Positions 1-9,085 of a DNA stretch of 64,000 nt are shown piece by piece. The notes under the pieces were generated by a model. It was not told the origin of the DNA. It saw only the letters and a list, made by a program, of their open reading frames with translations, and did not search any database. The stretch is from contig NZ_CP049934.1 of NCBI RefSeq assembly GCF_011382965.1, positions 62,001-126,000 on the forward strand. Direction: 5' to 3'. Source of the stretch: Leucobacter insecticola. GTDB lineage: Bacteria; Actinomycetota; Actinomycetes; Actinomycetales; Microbacteriaceae. How positions within the stretch are numbered: position 1 is the stretch's first letter; each line of letters begins with the position of its first letter. The position numbers were made by a program, and so were the translations under genes.

Positions 1-213
1 GGGACGGTACCCCCGGGGTGATACCGCGACAAGCGCGACATCATCTTCTGGGGTCTTGAGGGGGGTTGCCCCAGAAGTCTGAGTAAACGGTTGCGCCGGC
101 AGGTGTGTCATACACAACACTTGGAGTGCTTGATTTCGACTCGCCTGCGGCTCGCTCAATCGGCGGACGCTAACGCCTGACGGCGGGCATCGTCACCTAC
201 CGGCGCGACCGTC
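1..213. other. Intergenic segment at the window edge
   Basis: No convincing coding region. It contains one copy of the REP-like repeat at 134..166 (TTTCGACTCGCC, then GCTCGCTCAATCGGCGG). It lies downstream of the minus-strand surface operon. If the operon has a SipW-type signal peptidase downstream, it would begin left of position 1. Confidence 0.6.
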
Positions 214-1043
214 CTACTTGAACTGCTTGCCGGTGTCACGCACCTGCGAGAGCGAAACCTTCATTTCCGACAGCACATCAGCTGCGGTGACATCGGTGCG
301 CTCGGTCACGGTGACGTCGCCAGGCTTGTAGCCGAAGTCGCCGTTCGCGTACTCCTCATCGGTCTTCTGGTAGAAGGATGCGTAGATGACGACGTTGAGC
401 TGCTCGTTGATCGTCGGCATGCCAAAAACAGCCTTCTGAGCTTCGACTCCGCCGACTGCCGGAGCGTCGCCGAGGACGCCGTGGGTGTGATCCTCGAGGC
501 CCGCAGCCTGTCCGTCGGCCGTGGCCGAGAGGTAGAGCAGCGGCGCATCGGCGACCTCGGGCAGCTTCGTCTCGGTGACGAGCAACTTGTTGCCGTAGTA
601 GATCTCGTAGCTGTAGTTCATGCCCGTGATCGCGGAGGAGAGCTTGTCGAGGCCGTCGATACCGACGCGTGCGACAAGGTTGTCACCGTCGAGTGTCACG
701 TCCGCCTCGAACGACGCCGCAAGCTTGTCACCGGGGCGATCCGCCAGGTGTTCACGTCGGTGATCTGGTGACCCTTCTGCGAACCATCGGTGTTGCCAAC
801 GGTCTCGGTCGCGTCGGCGCGGTCGCCGGAAACGTCCCAGAACGTGGTGTCGTTCTTCGTCGTGATGTTCAGGTCACCGGCGGTGATCGTTCCGCCCGAG
901 AATACGTCGTTTGCCGACCATAGCGCGAAGGTCGAGCCGCCGGCCAACAGTGCGGCCGCACCAGCAGCAACCCAGATCAGCCCCTTGCGGCGGCGCTTCT
1001 CTTCGGTGACGACCACGATCTGATCGTTGTCAAGGTGTTCCAT
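214..1043 (-). CDS. SipW-type (alternate) signal peptide exported protein 1, frameshifted as read
   Basis: Last gene of the surface operon. Start ATG at 1043 follows GAGGAG at about 4 nt; the start overlaps the end of the upstream gene by 14 nt. After a charged N-terminus and one hydrophobic segment comes GGSTFALWSAND, then FSGGTITAGDLNI, the hallmark of proteins processed by SipW-type signal peptidases (TasA/CalY-like, alternate signal peptide families). The frame breaks at the ccgggg run at 731..736: adding one G restores RIAPGDKLAASFEADVTL, which aligns with MPGDVIEIRI...TTLRGDNL in the paralogue at 1935..2623. The restored product is about 276 residues. Likely a secreted fibre or matrix subunit (inference). 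Confidence 0.75.
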
Positions 1044-1935
1044 TTTTCTCCTCATTCATGTTGGTGATGGTCGGGGTCAGTGTGAGCACAACATCGGGCT
1101 CCCCGGACGGATCCGGGTAAATATCGGCGGACCACTCGCTGTGCGCGCGCGCCTCGCTGAGATCTTCAGCGGTGGCCTCGGCGAGCGCCTTGTTGCGGTA
1201 GACGCCCAGGCGCTCAAGCGCGGGCGGATAGCCGACGGCAACGTGCCAGGCATCCGTCGCACCGTTCTGGCTGCCGTCTTCTGCGGTGGCGAGAGCCTGC
1301 ACAGAGTTGACGTAGCGGCCGTCAGGCACACTGTTCCAGTTCAGGGCGACGCACCATTCCTGCTCGGTTTCTTGGCCGTCGAGGGCGGCACCGGGCTCCT
1401 GCAGCACCGCGTCTTCGGCGCCAAAGAGGTAAACATTCTTGGGTGTTTCGCCCTCGCCAAGCTCCGGTGTCGCCGGGACCGCTGAGCAGTCGCCACCCGC
1501 GGCGGCGCGATACACCTTGAGCGTGGATCGTTCCAGCACCGTGTCGGGCTGAGCGATCCCGTTACTCAGATCGTGCGACCCGTCCTGAGTGCGTTGCTCC
1601 GTCACCGCAACGTCGTAGTTCAGCCCGGTGATGCCGAGCGCCGTCCCGCTCGCAGTAAATCGCCAAATCACGGGTTCAGCATCGATCGCCGTCTGCTCAA
1701 GCACCTCGATCACTTTCGAACCGGGCAGGGTGACTGACACCGCCGCGCCGTTCTGGGAGATCTGTCGGCTTGACTCATCCTTGGCGACCGCGGCAGAAAA
1801 CCGGACAACCCCGAGCTTGAAACTGGGCACCGCGACGTCGGTGCGCGCACTCCACAGGGCGCTCGCAACGACGGCGATCCCGGTGAGCGCAGCGACCGCG
1901 CCCGTGATCATCACGAGTCTGGTCGAGCGTTTCAT
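1030..1935 (-). CDS. SipW-type signal peptide exported protein 2
   Basis: About 301 residues, intact. The N-terminus MKRSTRLVMITGAVAALTG continues into a hydrophobic core ending VVASALWSARTDV, matching the ALWSA cleavage region of SipW-type exported proteins, but without the FSGGTVTAGDL block of its neighbours. The rest is a soluble beta-rich extracellular domain with no recognised enzymatic motif; two Cys residues at the DCSAV and EWCVAL stretches could form a disulphide. ATG at 1935 overlaps the TGA of the preceding gene (TGATG), so translation is probably coupled; a GTG at 1938 is an alternative start. Role inferred from context: minor pilin-like or anchor subunit of the same surface structure. 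Confidence 0.7.
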   Translation of the reverse strand: MKRSTRLVMITGAVAALTGIAVVASALWSARTDVAVPSFKLGVVRFSAAVAKDESSRQISQNGAAVSVTLPGSKVIEVLEQTAIDAEPVIWRFTASGTALGITGLNYDVAVTEQRTQDGSHDLSNGIAQPDTVLERSTLKVYRAAAGGDCSAVPATPELGEGETPKNVYLFGAEDAVLQEPGAALDGQETEQEWCVALNWNSVPDGRYVNSVQALATAEDGSQNGATDAWHVAVGYPPALERLGVYRNKALAEATAEDLSEARAHSEWSADIYPDPSGEPDVVLTLTPTITNMNEEKNGTP

Positions 1936-2623
1936 CACGCATCACCCGCTTCGGTAAATCCCGGGCCCTCGCGCACCTGCTCAAGACTGATGTTGACGCC
2001 GCCCATGACCCACTGGCGCAGATCGAGCATCGGCTCAGCATCGGTCCAGCGGTAGTCGGCGGTTACCTTAACGGTCACCACCACCTGCCACTGTGCGGTG
2101 ACACCATCGTTGCTGCTCACGAGGCCGCGCACATCCACAGTTTCTCCCAGCTCGGCTTCGCCGGCCTCGGGTGCTGCCTGCTCACCCGCCTGGTTTTCAA
2201 CGCGGTAGCTCGCCGCGATCACACCATCGGCGATGTCCTTGTCCGCACCGGATCCTGCGCTGACGAGAAGTTTGGCGTTCAGGTTGTCACCGCGCAGGGT
2301 GGTGGTGATCGGGATCCGGATCTCGATGACATCTCCCGGCATCGTCACGAAACCGTCAGTGCCGTCCGCCAGGGCGCCCGAGGCAGGCTGCGTAACTCCG
2401 GGCGTGATCTGGGTCCAGGATCCTTCGCCATAGACGAGGTTGAGGTCGCCCGCGGTGACACGGCCGCCCACGAACGAGGTATTCGCCCCCACAGCGCCGC
2501 AGCGAGCGTGGCCGCCGAGAGCACGCCCACACCGGCGAGGATGGAACTCGCGATCAGCTTGTTGCGGTAACTCATACGGCGCAGCGGGTTCGCGGGGACC
2601 TGCCGCCGCCTCCGCTCCCGCAT
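1935..2623 (-). CDS. SipW-type signal peptide exported protein 3, frameshifted as read
   Basis: The start ATG at 2623 shares one base with the stop of the upstream beta-helix gene (TGATG). The N-terminus MRERRRRQVPANPLRRMSYR precedes a hydrophobic segment ending TLAAALWG. In the shifted frame ANTSFVGGRVTAGDLNLVYG follows, so the joined protein carries the standard ALW(S/G)AN..F.GG.(V/I)TAGDLN signal of TasA/CalY-like exports. One G is missing in a five-G run (2486..2490, C on the plus strand). Repaired length about 229 residues. The mature part includes MPGDVIEIRIPITTTLRGDNL, similar to protein 1. Likely a paralogous fibre subunit (inference). Confidence 0.75.
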
Positions 2624-5472
2624 CAGGGACCCTCCACGGTCGTATCAACCGGGATCAGCACGCTGCACGCCGAAAGCATCACACTCTCCCCCACCGGCAG
2701 CGTTGGGACCACACCGATGATGCCGCCTTCGCCGAGACGTGTGTCACTGTCGGTGACGGTGACGTCGCTGAGGATCGTCTCCCACGCATCACGCGAGGTA
2801 TTGGTGACGGTGTACACGAAGCAGACTGGCTGCGCGTCGGTTAGGCGTTCACCCTTCAGTGCTTCCGTTCCCGTCGCCATAATGCTTTCCGGGGACGAGG
2901 AATCTGAGACGCTCACGAAGGCGCGCTTCGTGATGGAGATCGACGGGTCCACCGAGAACAGCCGCACGAGGAGCGAGTCAACCACGAGTCCGTCGTAGTT
3001 CGTGTCCGTGGAGCTCACCGTGTGCGCAAACACTGCCGGAGTGTTCGCCTCCACCTCTGAGGCTTCGGCGGTCACACGAACCTTGTTCGACTGCGTTTCC
3101 CCGGCTTTCACGACAGGGCTGTTCGTCGACAGCGAGACCTTATTGGTGACGGTGGCTTCGTCGCCGGTGGCTTCGAAGTTCAGATCCGCCGTGGGATCCG
3201 GAGCGCCCGCGGTGATCTTGAACCGGTAGTCCTTACCGCTCGGCTCACCGGCCACCAGGGTGAACGATTTCGGGCTCAACCGCACCGGGTTGTGGAAGGT
3301 CACGGAGGGGTCAACGCTTGCCGCAGGATCACGGTTCGTCAATCCGCCGGTGCTGCGCACCTTCTCAGCGGCGATCCCCAGCTGAACGGTCGCGGAATCA
3401 TCGACACGGGCGATCACCGTAAACTCACGGTTCGCGCTGCCTGGCACCGGTTCCGCCGAAATGTTGCGCGGGTTCAGCCGGTCCGCATCAATCGTCTCGG
3501 CGACAGCAGCCGCGCTGATATCGACCGCCGGGAGCACCGACTCTGGCCGCAAGGGCACCGACGAGGTCACCGTGTAGTGCAGGTCCCTGGCGAGGGTCGG
3601 GTCGTTCTGATCCTGAGCCTGGTTGATCGTGATCTCGGGCCTGCAACTGCCGCTGATGCCGACGATGCGCGAGTACTGTGACGACTGCCCCGACTCCGAG
3701 GCGATCGTCTGCACACGGATGTACCCCTTCGCGGCACCCGTCTGCGCGTCAACGATCGTCGCCTTGTCGCTCTGACCGACAACGGTGGAGGGGAAGCTTT
3801 GTTCGCCCACGGGTAGGTTCAGGATCAGCGTGCCCGATTTCCCGGTTATCTCAGACGCGCGACCGAGATAGATTTCGGCAGTGCGATCCTGTGTCCAGTA
3901 CACGTCGAGGTCGACGGTATCTGCGGGGAAGGGCCCTTCGGTGGGAGCCTGCACGGGCACGGTCGCGACACACACGGGGATGTCTTCGGCCAGCGGCGAG
4001 TCCACCTGCGCGGCACCCTCCGGCGCGTCCTCGGTCAGGACCTTCGCGTCGGCGGAGGGATACCAAGTCCGCACGCGGCCGTTTGCGTTGGCTGAGTTGG
4101 CGAGCATCGTGCCAGACCCCGCGTAGCTCTCTTCCGCGATCGCCGGGCGTCCCTGGCTCACCGAGCGAGCTCCAAACGTGTTCTTCTCGACGGTGACGTC
4201 ACCCGTGTTGCTGAGAAAGATCGAGTTGGCGTTGTAGCCGTTGAAATAGTTGTTCGAAATACGGAGCGTGCCGCCGCCTGCGGGCTGCCCCGACAGCGTG
4301 TCACCGCCCCAGGTCACCGCGTAGGGTTGACCGCCGGCGGCACGCACGATCTGATTGTTCTCGATGACGTTGGTGCCGTTGATCGGTCCAAAGGGGAGCG
4401 AGATAAATGCCTGATACCAGGCTCCGCCATTGCCCTGAACGTTGATGAAATCGTTGCCCGAAATGTTGATGTCGGAGGCTCTCACGCTTCCCGAGTAGGT
4501 GCCGTTCGAGGAGAACGGGAACGCATCCTGGTTCGTCAGGTTCGAAACGAACGAGTCTTTGAAGGTGAATCCTTTGAGCTCCGTATTCTGGTTCTGCGGG
4601 TAGAAACGGAGGATGTGCGTGCGGCAACCCGAGCCGTCCCACGCGTTGCACTGTCCGCCAGAGGTGTAGGTGATGTCGACGTTGTCGACCACAAGGTTCT
4701 CTGTGGCTATGCTCGAATTGTTTGTCATGTTGTTGACGTAGAACAGCGCGGAGTTGCCCGAGGGGTAGAAACCCTGCAGCTGATAGTTGCGCACGCTCGT
4801 GTTCTTCGCTCCCTCGCGAATCACCAGAAACGCTTCGGGGTAGTAGTTCTTGTTCGTAACAGTCGAGCCGCCATCAATGGTGAAGCCGTTGGATTTGGGG
4901 CCAGCCACGAATGAGCTTCGCCCCGCCAAGATCTGGGTCATGTTGCGAAGCTCGACATCAGAACCGTTGACATAGAAGATTGCGGTGATCGTGTCGACGG
5001 ACGACACGATTGACACCTGATTCTTCAGGTCAATTTTCACGGGCGCGGTCACCGCAAAATGAGCGCCGTAGTCGAAGGAGCTGATAACGCTGTTTTCCAT
5101 CCGAGCTGAGGCCGAGTTCGTCGGATTGATGTTTCCGTTGAGCCAGTCGGCCACCGTGATCGTGACCTGACCCTTCGGCAGGTTCAGCGCATTCGAGGTC
5201 TCGATGGCCGCGCGCAGCGTGCACCCGCCCGACACGGCCTTACAGACGCCACCATTCGCGTTGATACTGCGAGCGTTCGCCGTCCCGTCGAGCGAGTCGA
5301 CCACAAAGGTGTAGCTCACTGCCTGCGCCGCGCTGACCATGACGAGCGATCCCGCAACAAGGGCGCAGGCCACAGTCGCAGCCGCGATCAGGCGGCCCCG
5401 GTAGTGCCGCCATGCCGAACGCAAGACGCCCCGTAGTGTCACATCTGCATGCGAGCCTCTGCCCCGCTTCAT
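2623..5472 (-). CDS. Large secreted right-handed beta-helix surface protein with CSLREA-like N-terminus
   Basis: About 949 residues. ATG at 5472 lies 6 nt after a GAGGGGG ribosome site. A signal peptide (hydrophobic 28-47, probable cleavage after AQA at 51) leads into a CSLREA-like motif, GGCTLRAAIETSN, near residues 85-97, often found before parallel beta-helices. Residues about 100-480 are Asn/Gly-rich with short strands (for example FTIDGGSTVTNKN, ISNNYFNGYNANSIF), typical of a beta-helix. Then come Ig-like segments and a C-terminal DUF11/DUF7507-like domain (ITKRAF...FVYTVTNTS...VTVTDSD). No LPXTG anchor. First gene of the operon with the SipW-type proteins; probably the adhesin or main structural component (inference). 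Confidence 0.8.
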   Translation of the reverse strand: MKRGRGSHADVTLRGVLRSAWRHYRGRLIAAATVACALVAGSLVMVSAAQAVSYTFVVDSLDGTANARSINANGGVCKAVSGGCTLRAAIETSNALNLPKGQVTITVADWLNGNINPTNSASARMENSVISSFDYGAHFAVTAPVKIDLKNQVSIVSSVDTITAIFYVNGSDVELRNMTQILAGRSSFVAGPKSNGFTIDGGSTVTNKNYYPEAFLVIREGAKNTSVRNYQLQGFYPSGNSALFYVNNMTNNSSIATENLVVDNVDITYTSGGQCNAWDGSGCRTHILRFYPQNQNTELKGFTFKDSFVSNLTNQDAFPFSSNGTYSGSVRASDINISGNDFINVQGNGGAWYQAFISLPFGPINGTNVIENNQIVRAAGGQPYAVTWGGDTLSGQPAGGGTLRISNNYFNGYNANSIFLSNTGDVTVEKNTFGARSVSQGRPAIAEESYAGSGTMLANSANANGRVRTWYPSADAKVLTEDAPEGAAQVDSPLAEDIPVCVATVPVQAPTEGPFPADTVDLDVYWTQDRTAEIYLGRASEITGKSGTLILNLPVGEQSFPSTVVGQSDKATIVDAQTGAAKGYIRVQTIASESGQSSQYSRIVGISGSCRPEITINQAQDQNDPTLARDLHYTVTSSVPLRPESVLPAVDISAAAVAETIDADRLNPRNISAEPVPGSANREFTVIARVDDSATVQLGIAAEKVRSTGGLTNRDPAASVDPSVTFHNPVRLSPKSFTLVAGEPSGKDYRFKITAGAPDPTADLNFEATGDEATVTNKVSLSTNSPVVKAGETQSNKVRVTAEASEVEANTPAVFAHTVSSTDTNYDGLVVDSLLVRLFSVDPSISITKRAFVSVSDSSSPESIMATGTEALKGERLTDAQPVCFVYTVTNTSRDAWETILSDVTVTDSDTRLGEGGIIGVVPTLPVGESVMLSACSVLIPVDTTVEGP

Positions 5473-5549
5473 CGCCACTCCCCCTCGTTTGCTGTGTCGA
5501 TCTCTTCGATACAGCCGAGGCTAGGCGCGACTCAGAGGCGCCGCGGGGC

Positions 5550-5583
5550 AACTGGGTAGTTCTGCAACAAAACTGAGTAGTTC
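5550..5583. promoter_or_regulatory. Twin AACT-N4-AGTT boxes upstream of the surface operon
   Basis: AACTGGGTAGTTC at 5550..5562 and AACTGAGTAGTTC at 5571..5583 start exactly 21 bp apart, two helical turns. Each contains the dyad AACT-N4-AGTT. They lie 80-110 bp upstream of the beta-helix gene start and just downstream of the LuxR-type regulator gene, so they are candidate binding sites for it (inference). Confidence 0.5.
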
Positions 5584-5602
5584 AGGGCCTCAGTTTGCAG
5601 TT

Positions 5603-8175
5603 TCACGGCAGGCTAATGTCCCCGGCTGTGAGTCCGATACGAAGCCACTCAATCGCTTCACCACGTTTCGACACCCCCAGCTTGGACTTGATGTTGTGCA
5701 CGTGGTTCTCGACGGTGCGGACACTGATGGAGAGGTGCCGGTGGATCTCCTGACTGGTCAGGCCCTGCACCAACAGCTCAGCAACTTCTCGCTCTCGATC
5801 GGTGAGACGAGTCACCACGGATTCGCTGTGACCCGTTTCGTGCACCCCGGGCTCGAGGGATTCGATGAACATCGCCCCCTCGTGCTCAAAGCTGCTCGCC
5901 CTCTCATCCTCCCCCGCACGACGCAGCAGGCGAACGACCTCTTCACAAGCGCGCACGGTTTGTTCGACCCTGCCGGTGCGGCCCAGTCGGGGCAGGAGCG
6001 CAATGAGAGCTTCGACGTCTGCGCTCTCGCGGGCCACCACAAAGTCAAAGTAAGCGGTGAGGAAATCGCTCTGCACCGTTGCCACCCATGACTCCATGAC
6101 GCGGAGTCGTTCTTCGTCGAAGCACAGATCCAGCGAGCGGGCGCCGCTGAGGATCGCCGTCGCGACCACACCGTGCTGGTGCAGCGTGAGCGCGCTTGTC
6201 CAGCAGGCCTGCGCTGCCTCCTCGAGTTCCCCGGTAATCGCCGCGATACGCGCCCTGCCCCAGTCCTGATAGATTCGCCGCATCACTCCGCCGGGAAGCC
6301 GCAGCCTGGCGACCTCATCGATCAGCCGCTGCACCTCAGCGGTGCTCCGCGCGGAGGTGATCGCGAAGATCATCGCCCCCAGATAGTCGGTTCGCGGAAT
6401 CAGCGGCGGCCCCCGAGCGCGTCAAAGAGTTCGCGAAGATGCATGATCTCCTCGCGCCGTCCGCGCACCATGAGCAGCAGCGTCAGAAGATGCGTGTGCT
6501 CGCGCAGTGCAGCCTCGTCGAGCTCGCTCTTTGCGCGTTCGAAGCCGCGGCAGGCGATCTCGAAGGCGCGATCGAACTCCCCGAGAAGCAGCGCGACGAA
6601 CCCAGAGAGCACGTCTCGAATGTGGTCAACGTCCTCGTCCGAGCCGAGCACAATATGATCCAGAGCCGCCGCCGCGAGCTCCGGCTGCCCCTGCACCAGG
6701 TGCACCACGGCGAGCGCATGACAGATCACCGGAACGGCTTCCTCCGGCGCGTCCGCTTCGAGCTGCAACACCTCAACGGCATCGCTCGGGATCTGCGCCA
6801 GGTCAACCAGCATCTCGATGCGGGTCGCTGTCAGCATCTGCCGATAGGCGGCCGGAACGCCGGGATCAGTCAGGACGCTCTCGGCGCGTGCAAGGTCTCC
6901 GAGGCAGTAGGCGAGAAGCCAGGCCTTCCAGCGAATCAACTCGGCCAGGTGGTAGTCGGATCCTGTCGCCGCTTCACCCGCGGCAATCACCGTCAGGATC
7001 TCAAGTGGATCCGCCCGCTCGTCAACGAGGGCCATCGTGTACCGCAGCGCATTCTCGCGGCTTGCTTGATCCTGAAACGCGGTCGCCGCATCTTCCATCT
7101 CGACCCGCCGGTTTCTCGCAAGCAGACTCAGGAACGACGGGGCGAGTGGCGCGATGCGGGTGCGGGTGCGGTAGCGAGCCGGCTGCGCGGCACGGGGTTC
7201 GAGCACCGGTGACGGCGTCTCCGCGGTTCCGGGAAGACCCTGCCGCGTCTGTGTGGTCGTGTGTGTGAGCATTTCTTGGAGCAACGGCGGATTGATCGAC
7301 ATCCACCTGCGGTTTTGAGAGTGGTGGATCACCACGATCCCGCGTCGCTCCAGCCGGTCGAGGGTCGCGTCACCGATGAAACGCTCGGCATCGCAGGCAT
7401 CAATCACACCGGCCTCTGCGAGTGTTTCAAGCCCCTGCATCTCGTCCAACTCAAGCTGCTCGGTGTAGCGCATCATGAGGGGGATCAGCGCGTCACTCCA
7501 GAGATTGTCCTTTGCGCACCACTCACCGTCGGAAAACTGCAGCCTGCCCTCGATCCGGGCCGTCTCGCAGATCGCCACCGCAAGCGCGATGAGTCCGCCG
7601 GATTTCGCGTAGACCCGACCGAGCGTTGCCGCGTTGATCGGAGCCCCCAGTTTCGCGTGCAGGGTGGTGCGCAGGGTCTCAAGCGACAGCGTCGGCAGGG
7701 TGACCAGGATCACCGAACTGTCTTCGAGGAGGCGCGGCTGAGCCTGAGGCGACAGCGCGATTACGTTCACTCTCGCCTGCTGCCGGTACATCGTCAGCAG
7801 GGAACGCAGCGCGGGCGTCAGCGTCTGCGGGCTCTCCGCGATCAGCACCAGCGCCTTGTTTCCCACCGTGCGGACCAGCCGTGACACGGCAGACCCGGTC
7901 GATAGAGCGCGCGAATTGGCGAGCTGACGATTCCCCGCAGGATCCTCGCCCACCAAGAACTGGCTAAAGGCGCTGGGGATCGAATTCTGCTCGCCCGTGC
8001 GCGGAAGAAACACCACCTCGGCGCCGCTCTCCTCAAGGCTCGCCTGAAGAGACCGCAGAAACCACGAGCCCCCGTTACCAGGGGGTGAGACGACGTTCAC
8101 GTCGAAACCCGACCGCAAATACTCCGCGACTCGATTCACCAGCCCGGTTCGTTCCTGAATTACACCGTCAACCAT
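5603..8175 (-). CDS. Large ATPase-LuxR transcriptional regulator (LAL/MalT-like), frameshifted as read
   Basis: Repaired length about 857 residues. The start ATG at 8175 lies 8 nt after GGAGG; an upstream TTG at 8190 is less likely. An N-terminal AAA/STAND-like ATPase segment begins RTGLVNRVAEYL and shows a P-loop-like SPPGNGGSW near residues 30-38, in which the usual Walker A lysine is Gly. Helical, TPR-like repeats follow, and the end is a LuxR HTH (LTDREREVAELLVQGLTSQEI...ISVRTVENHVHNIKSKLG). The two parts sit in different frames, broken in a C5 run at 6410..6414; one extra base restores DALGGPPLIPRTDYLGAMIF. It lies directly upstream of the surface operon on the same strand and probably controls it (inference). 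Confidence 0.8.
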
Positions 8176-8470
8176 TACTGTCGCCTCCAAGTTTGGTATC
8201 GATCGCGACGCCAGCTCCGGCCATGCACAGCAGGAACGCAGGCAGCATCAGAGCTGCGTGCGGCGGTTCCGGATATCTCCCCCACGATGTATCCGCACAG
8301 TCGCCGCGTGCCGGACCCCTCGTCCGGACGACACAATCTTGCCGTGCAGTCTACCCCCGCAGCTTGAGCACCCTCTGGGCATGCTCTGAGTTGACACTGG
8401 GCTTTTTCTGTTCAGGCGAAATTTTCTCTCTTCGACGGGTAAAGAACGGTCTCAATTGCAAAAATACACT

Positions 8471-8508
8471 TTTACAACGGAACCAGTTGCGATATACTCA
8501 TTTCGCAA
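8471..8508 (+). promoter_or_regulatory. Promoter with overlapping operator for the PACE-type gene
   Basis: TTTACA (8471..8476), 16-bp spacer and TATACT (8493..8498) form a good -35/-10 pair. The inverted repeat TTGCGA (8487..8492) and TCGCAA (8503..8508) brackets the -10 box, an arrangement expected for a repressor of the TetR type. The 8176..8470 stretch upstream shows nothing else I recognise. Confidence 0.55.
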
Positions 8509-8575
8509 GCGTTCTCGTGCTTTAGAGTGCGGCCATCGGGCCCTCCGCGAGGCTGACGCAACTGGAGAGATACCC

Positions 8576-9076
8576 GTGACCTACCCAGGCCACAAGCTCG
8601 GCGATCCCACGCCCGCACAGCATCCCCGCTACTTTCAGAAACGGCCACTCGCGCGCCGCATTCTGTTCGTCGTCGGCTACGAGGGGCTGAGCGTGCTCTT
8701 CACCGTGGTCGTATTGAGCGCGCTCCTCGGACACGGCGGCGGAACCTCAACTCTCACGGCGATCCTCGTATCGACCGTGGCCACCGGCTGGAACTATATC
8801 TGGAACACCGCGTTTGAAGCGTTGGAACGCAAGCGCGGAGCGAGCGGTCGCGGCGCAGGATCCCGAGCCATGCACGCAATCGGTTACGAGGGCGGAGTAC
8901 TCCTCTTCACCATCCCACTGGTCGCGATCATGCTGGGCGTGAATCTCCTCGAGGCGTTTGCGATCGAGGGCGGCCTGCTCGTGTTCTTCCTCGTGTTCAC
9001 CGTGGTCTACACGTGGATCTTCGATCGCGCCTTCGGGCTTCCGGCGTCAGCCACCCCGGTGCAGCAACTCGCGTAG
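8576..9076 (+). CDS. PACE-family multidrug efflux protein (two bacterial transmembrane pair domains)
   Basis: 166 residues. GTG at 8576 follows GGAGAGA at 5 nt; longer upstream starts lack a ribosome site. Four predicted membrane helices in two tandem pairs: RRILFVVGYEGLSVLF with WNYIWNTAFEALERK, then RAMHAIGYEGGVLLF with YTWIFDRAFG. The GYEG glutamates and the WNYIWN/F-E motifs match the BTP/PACE family (AceI-like proton-coupled export of cationic biocides and short diamines). The family was described in Proteobacteria, so its presence here is of some interest. It stands alone, with its own promoter and dyad operator. Confidence 0.8.
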   Translation: MTYPGHKLGDPTPAQHPRYFQKRPLARRILFVVGYEGLSVLFTVVVLSALLGHGGGTSTLTAILVSTVATGWNYIWNTAFEALERKRGASGRGAGSRAMHAIGYEGGVLLFTIPLVAIMLGVNLLEAFAIEGGLLVFFLVFTVVYTWIFDRAFGLPASATPVQQLA

Positions 9077-9085
9077 GGACCCCGG

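Noticed and set aside
1030..1485. Long plus-strand open frames opposite the SipW-type genes
   Set aside because: They mirror minus-strand genes with recognisable signals and overlaps; the products have no domain and are typical shadow frames of GC-rich DNA.
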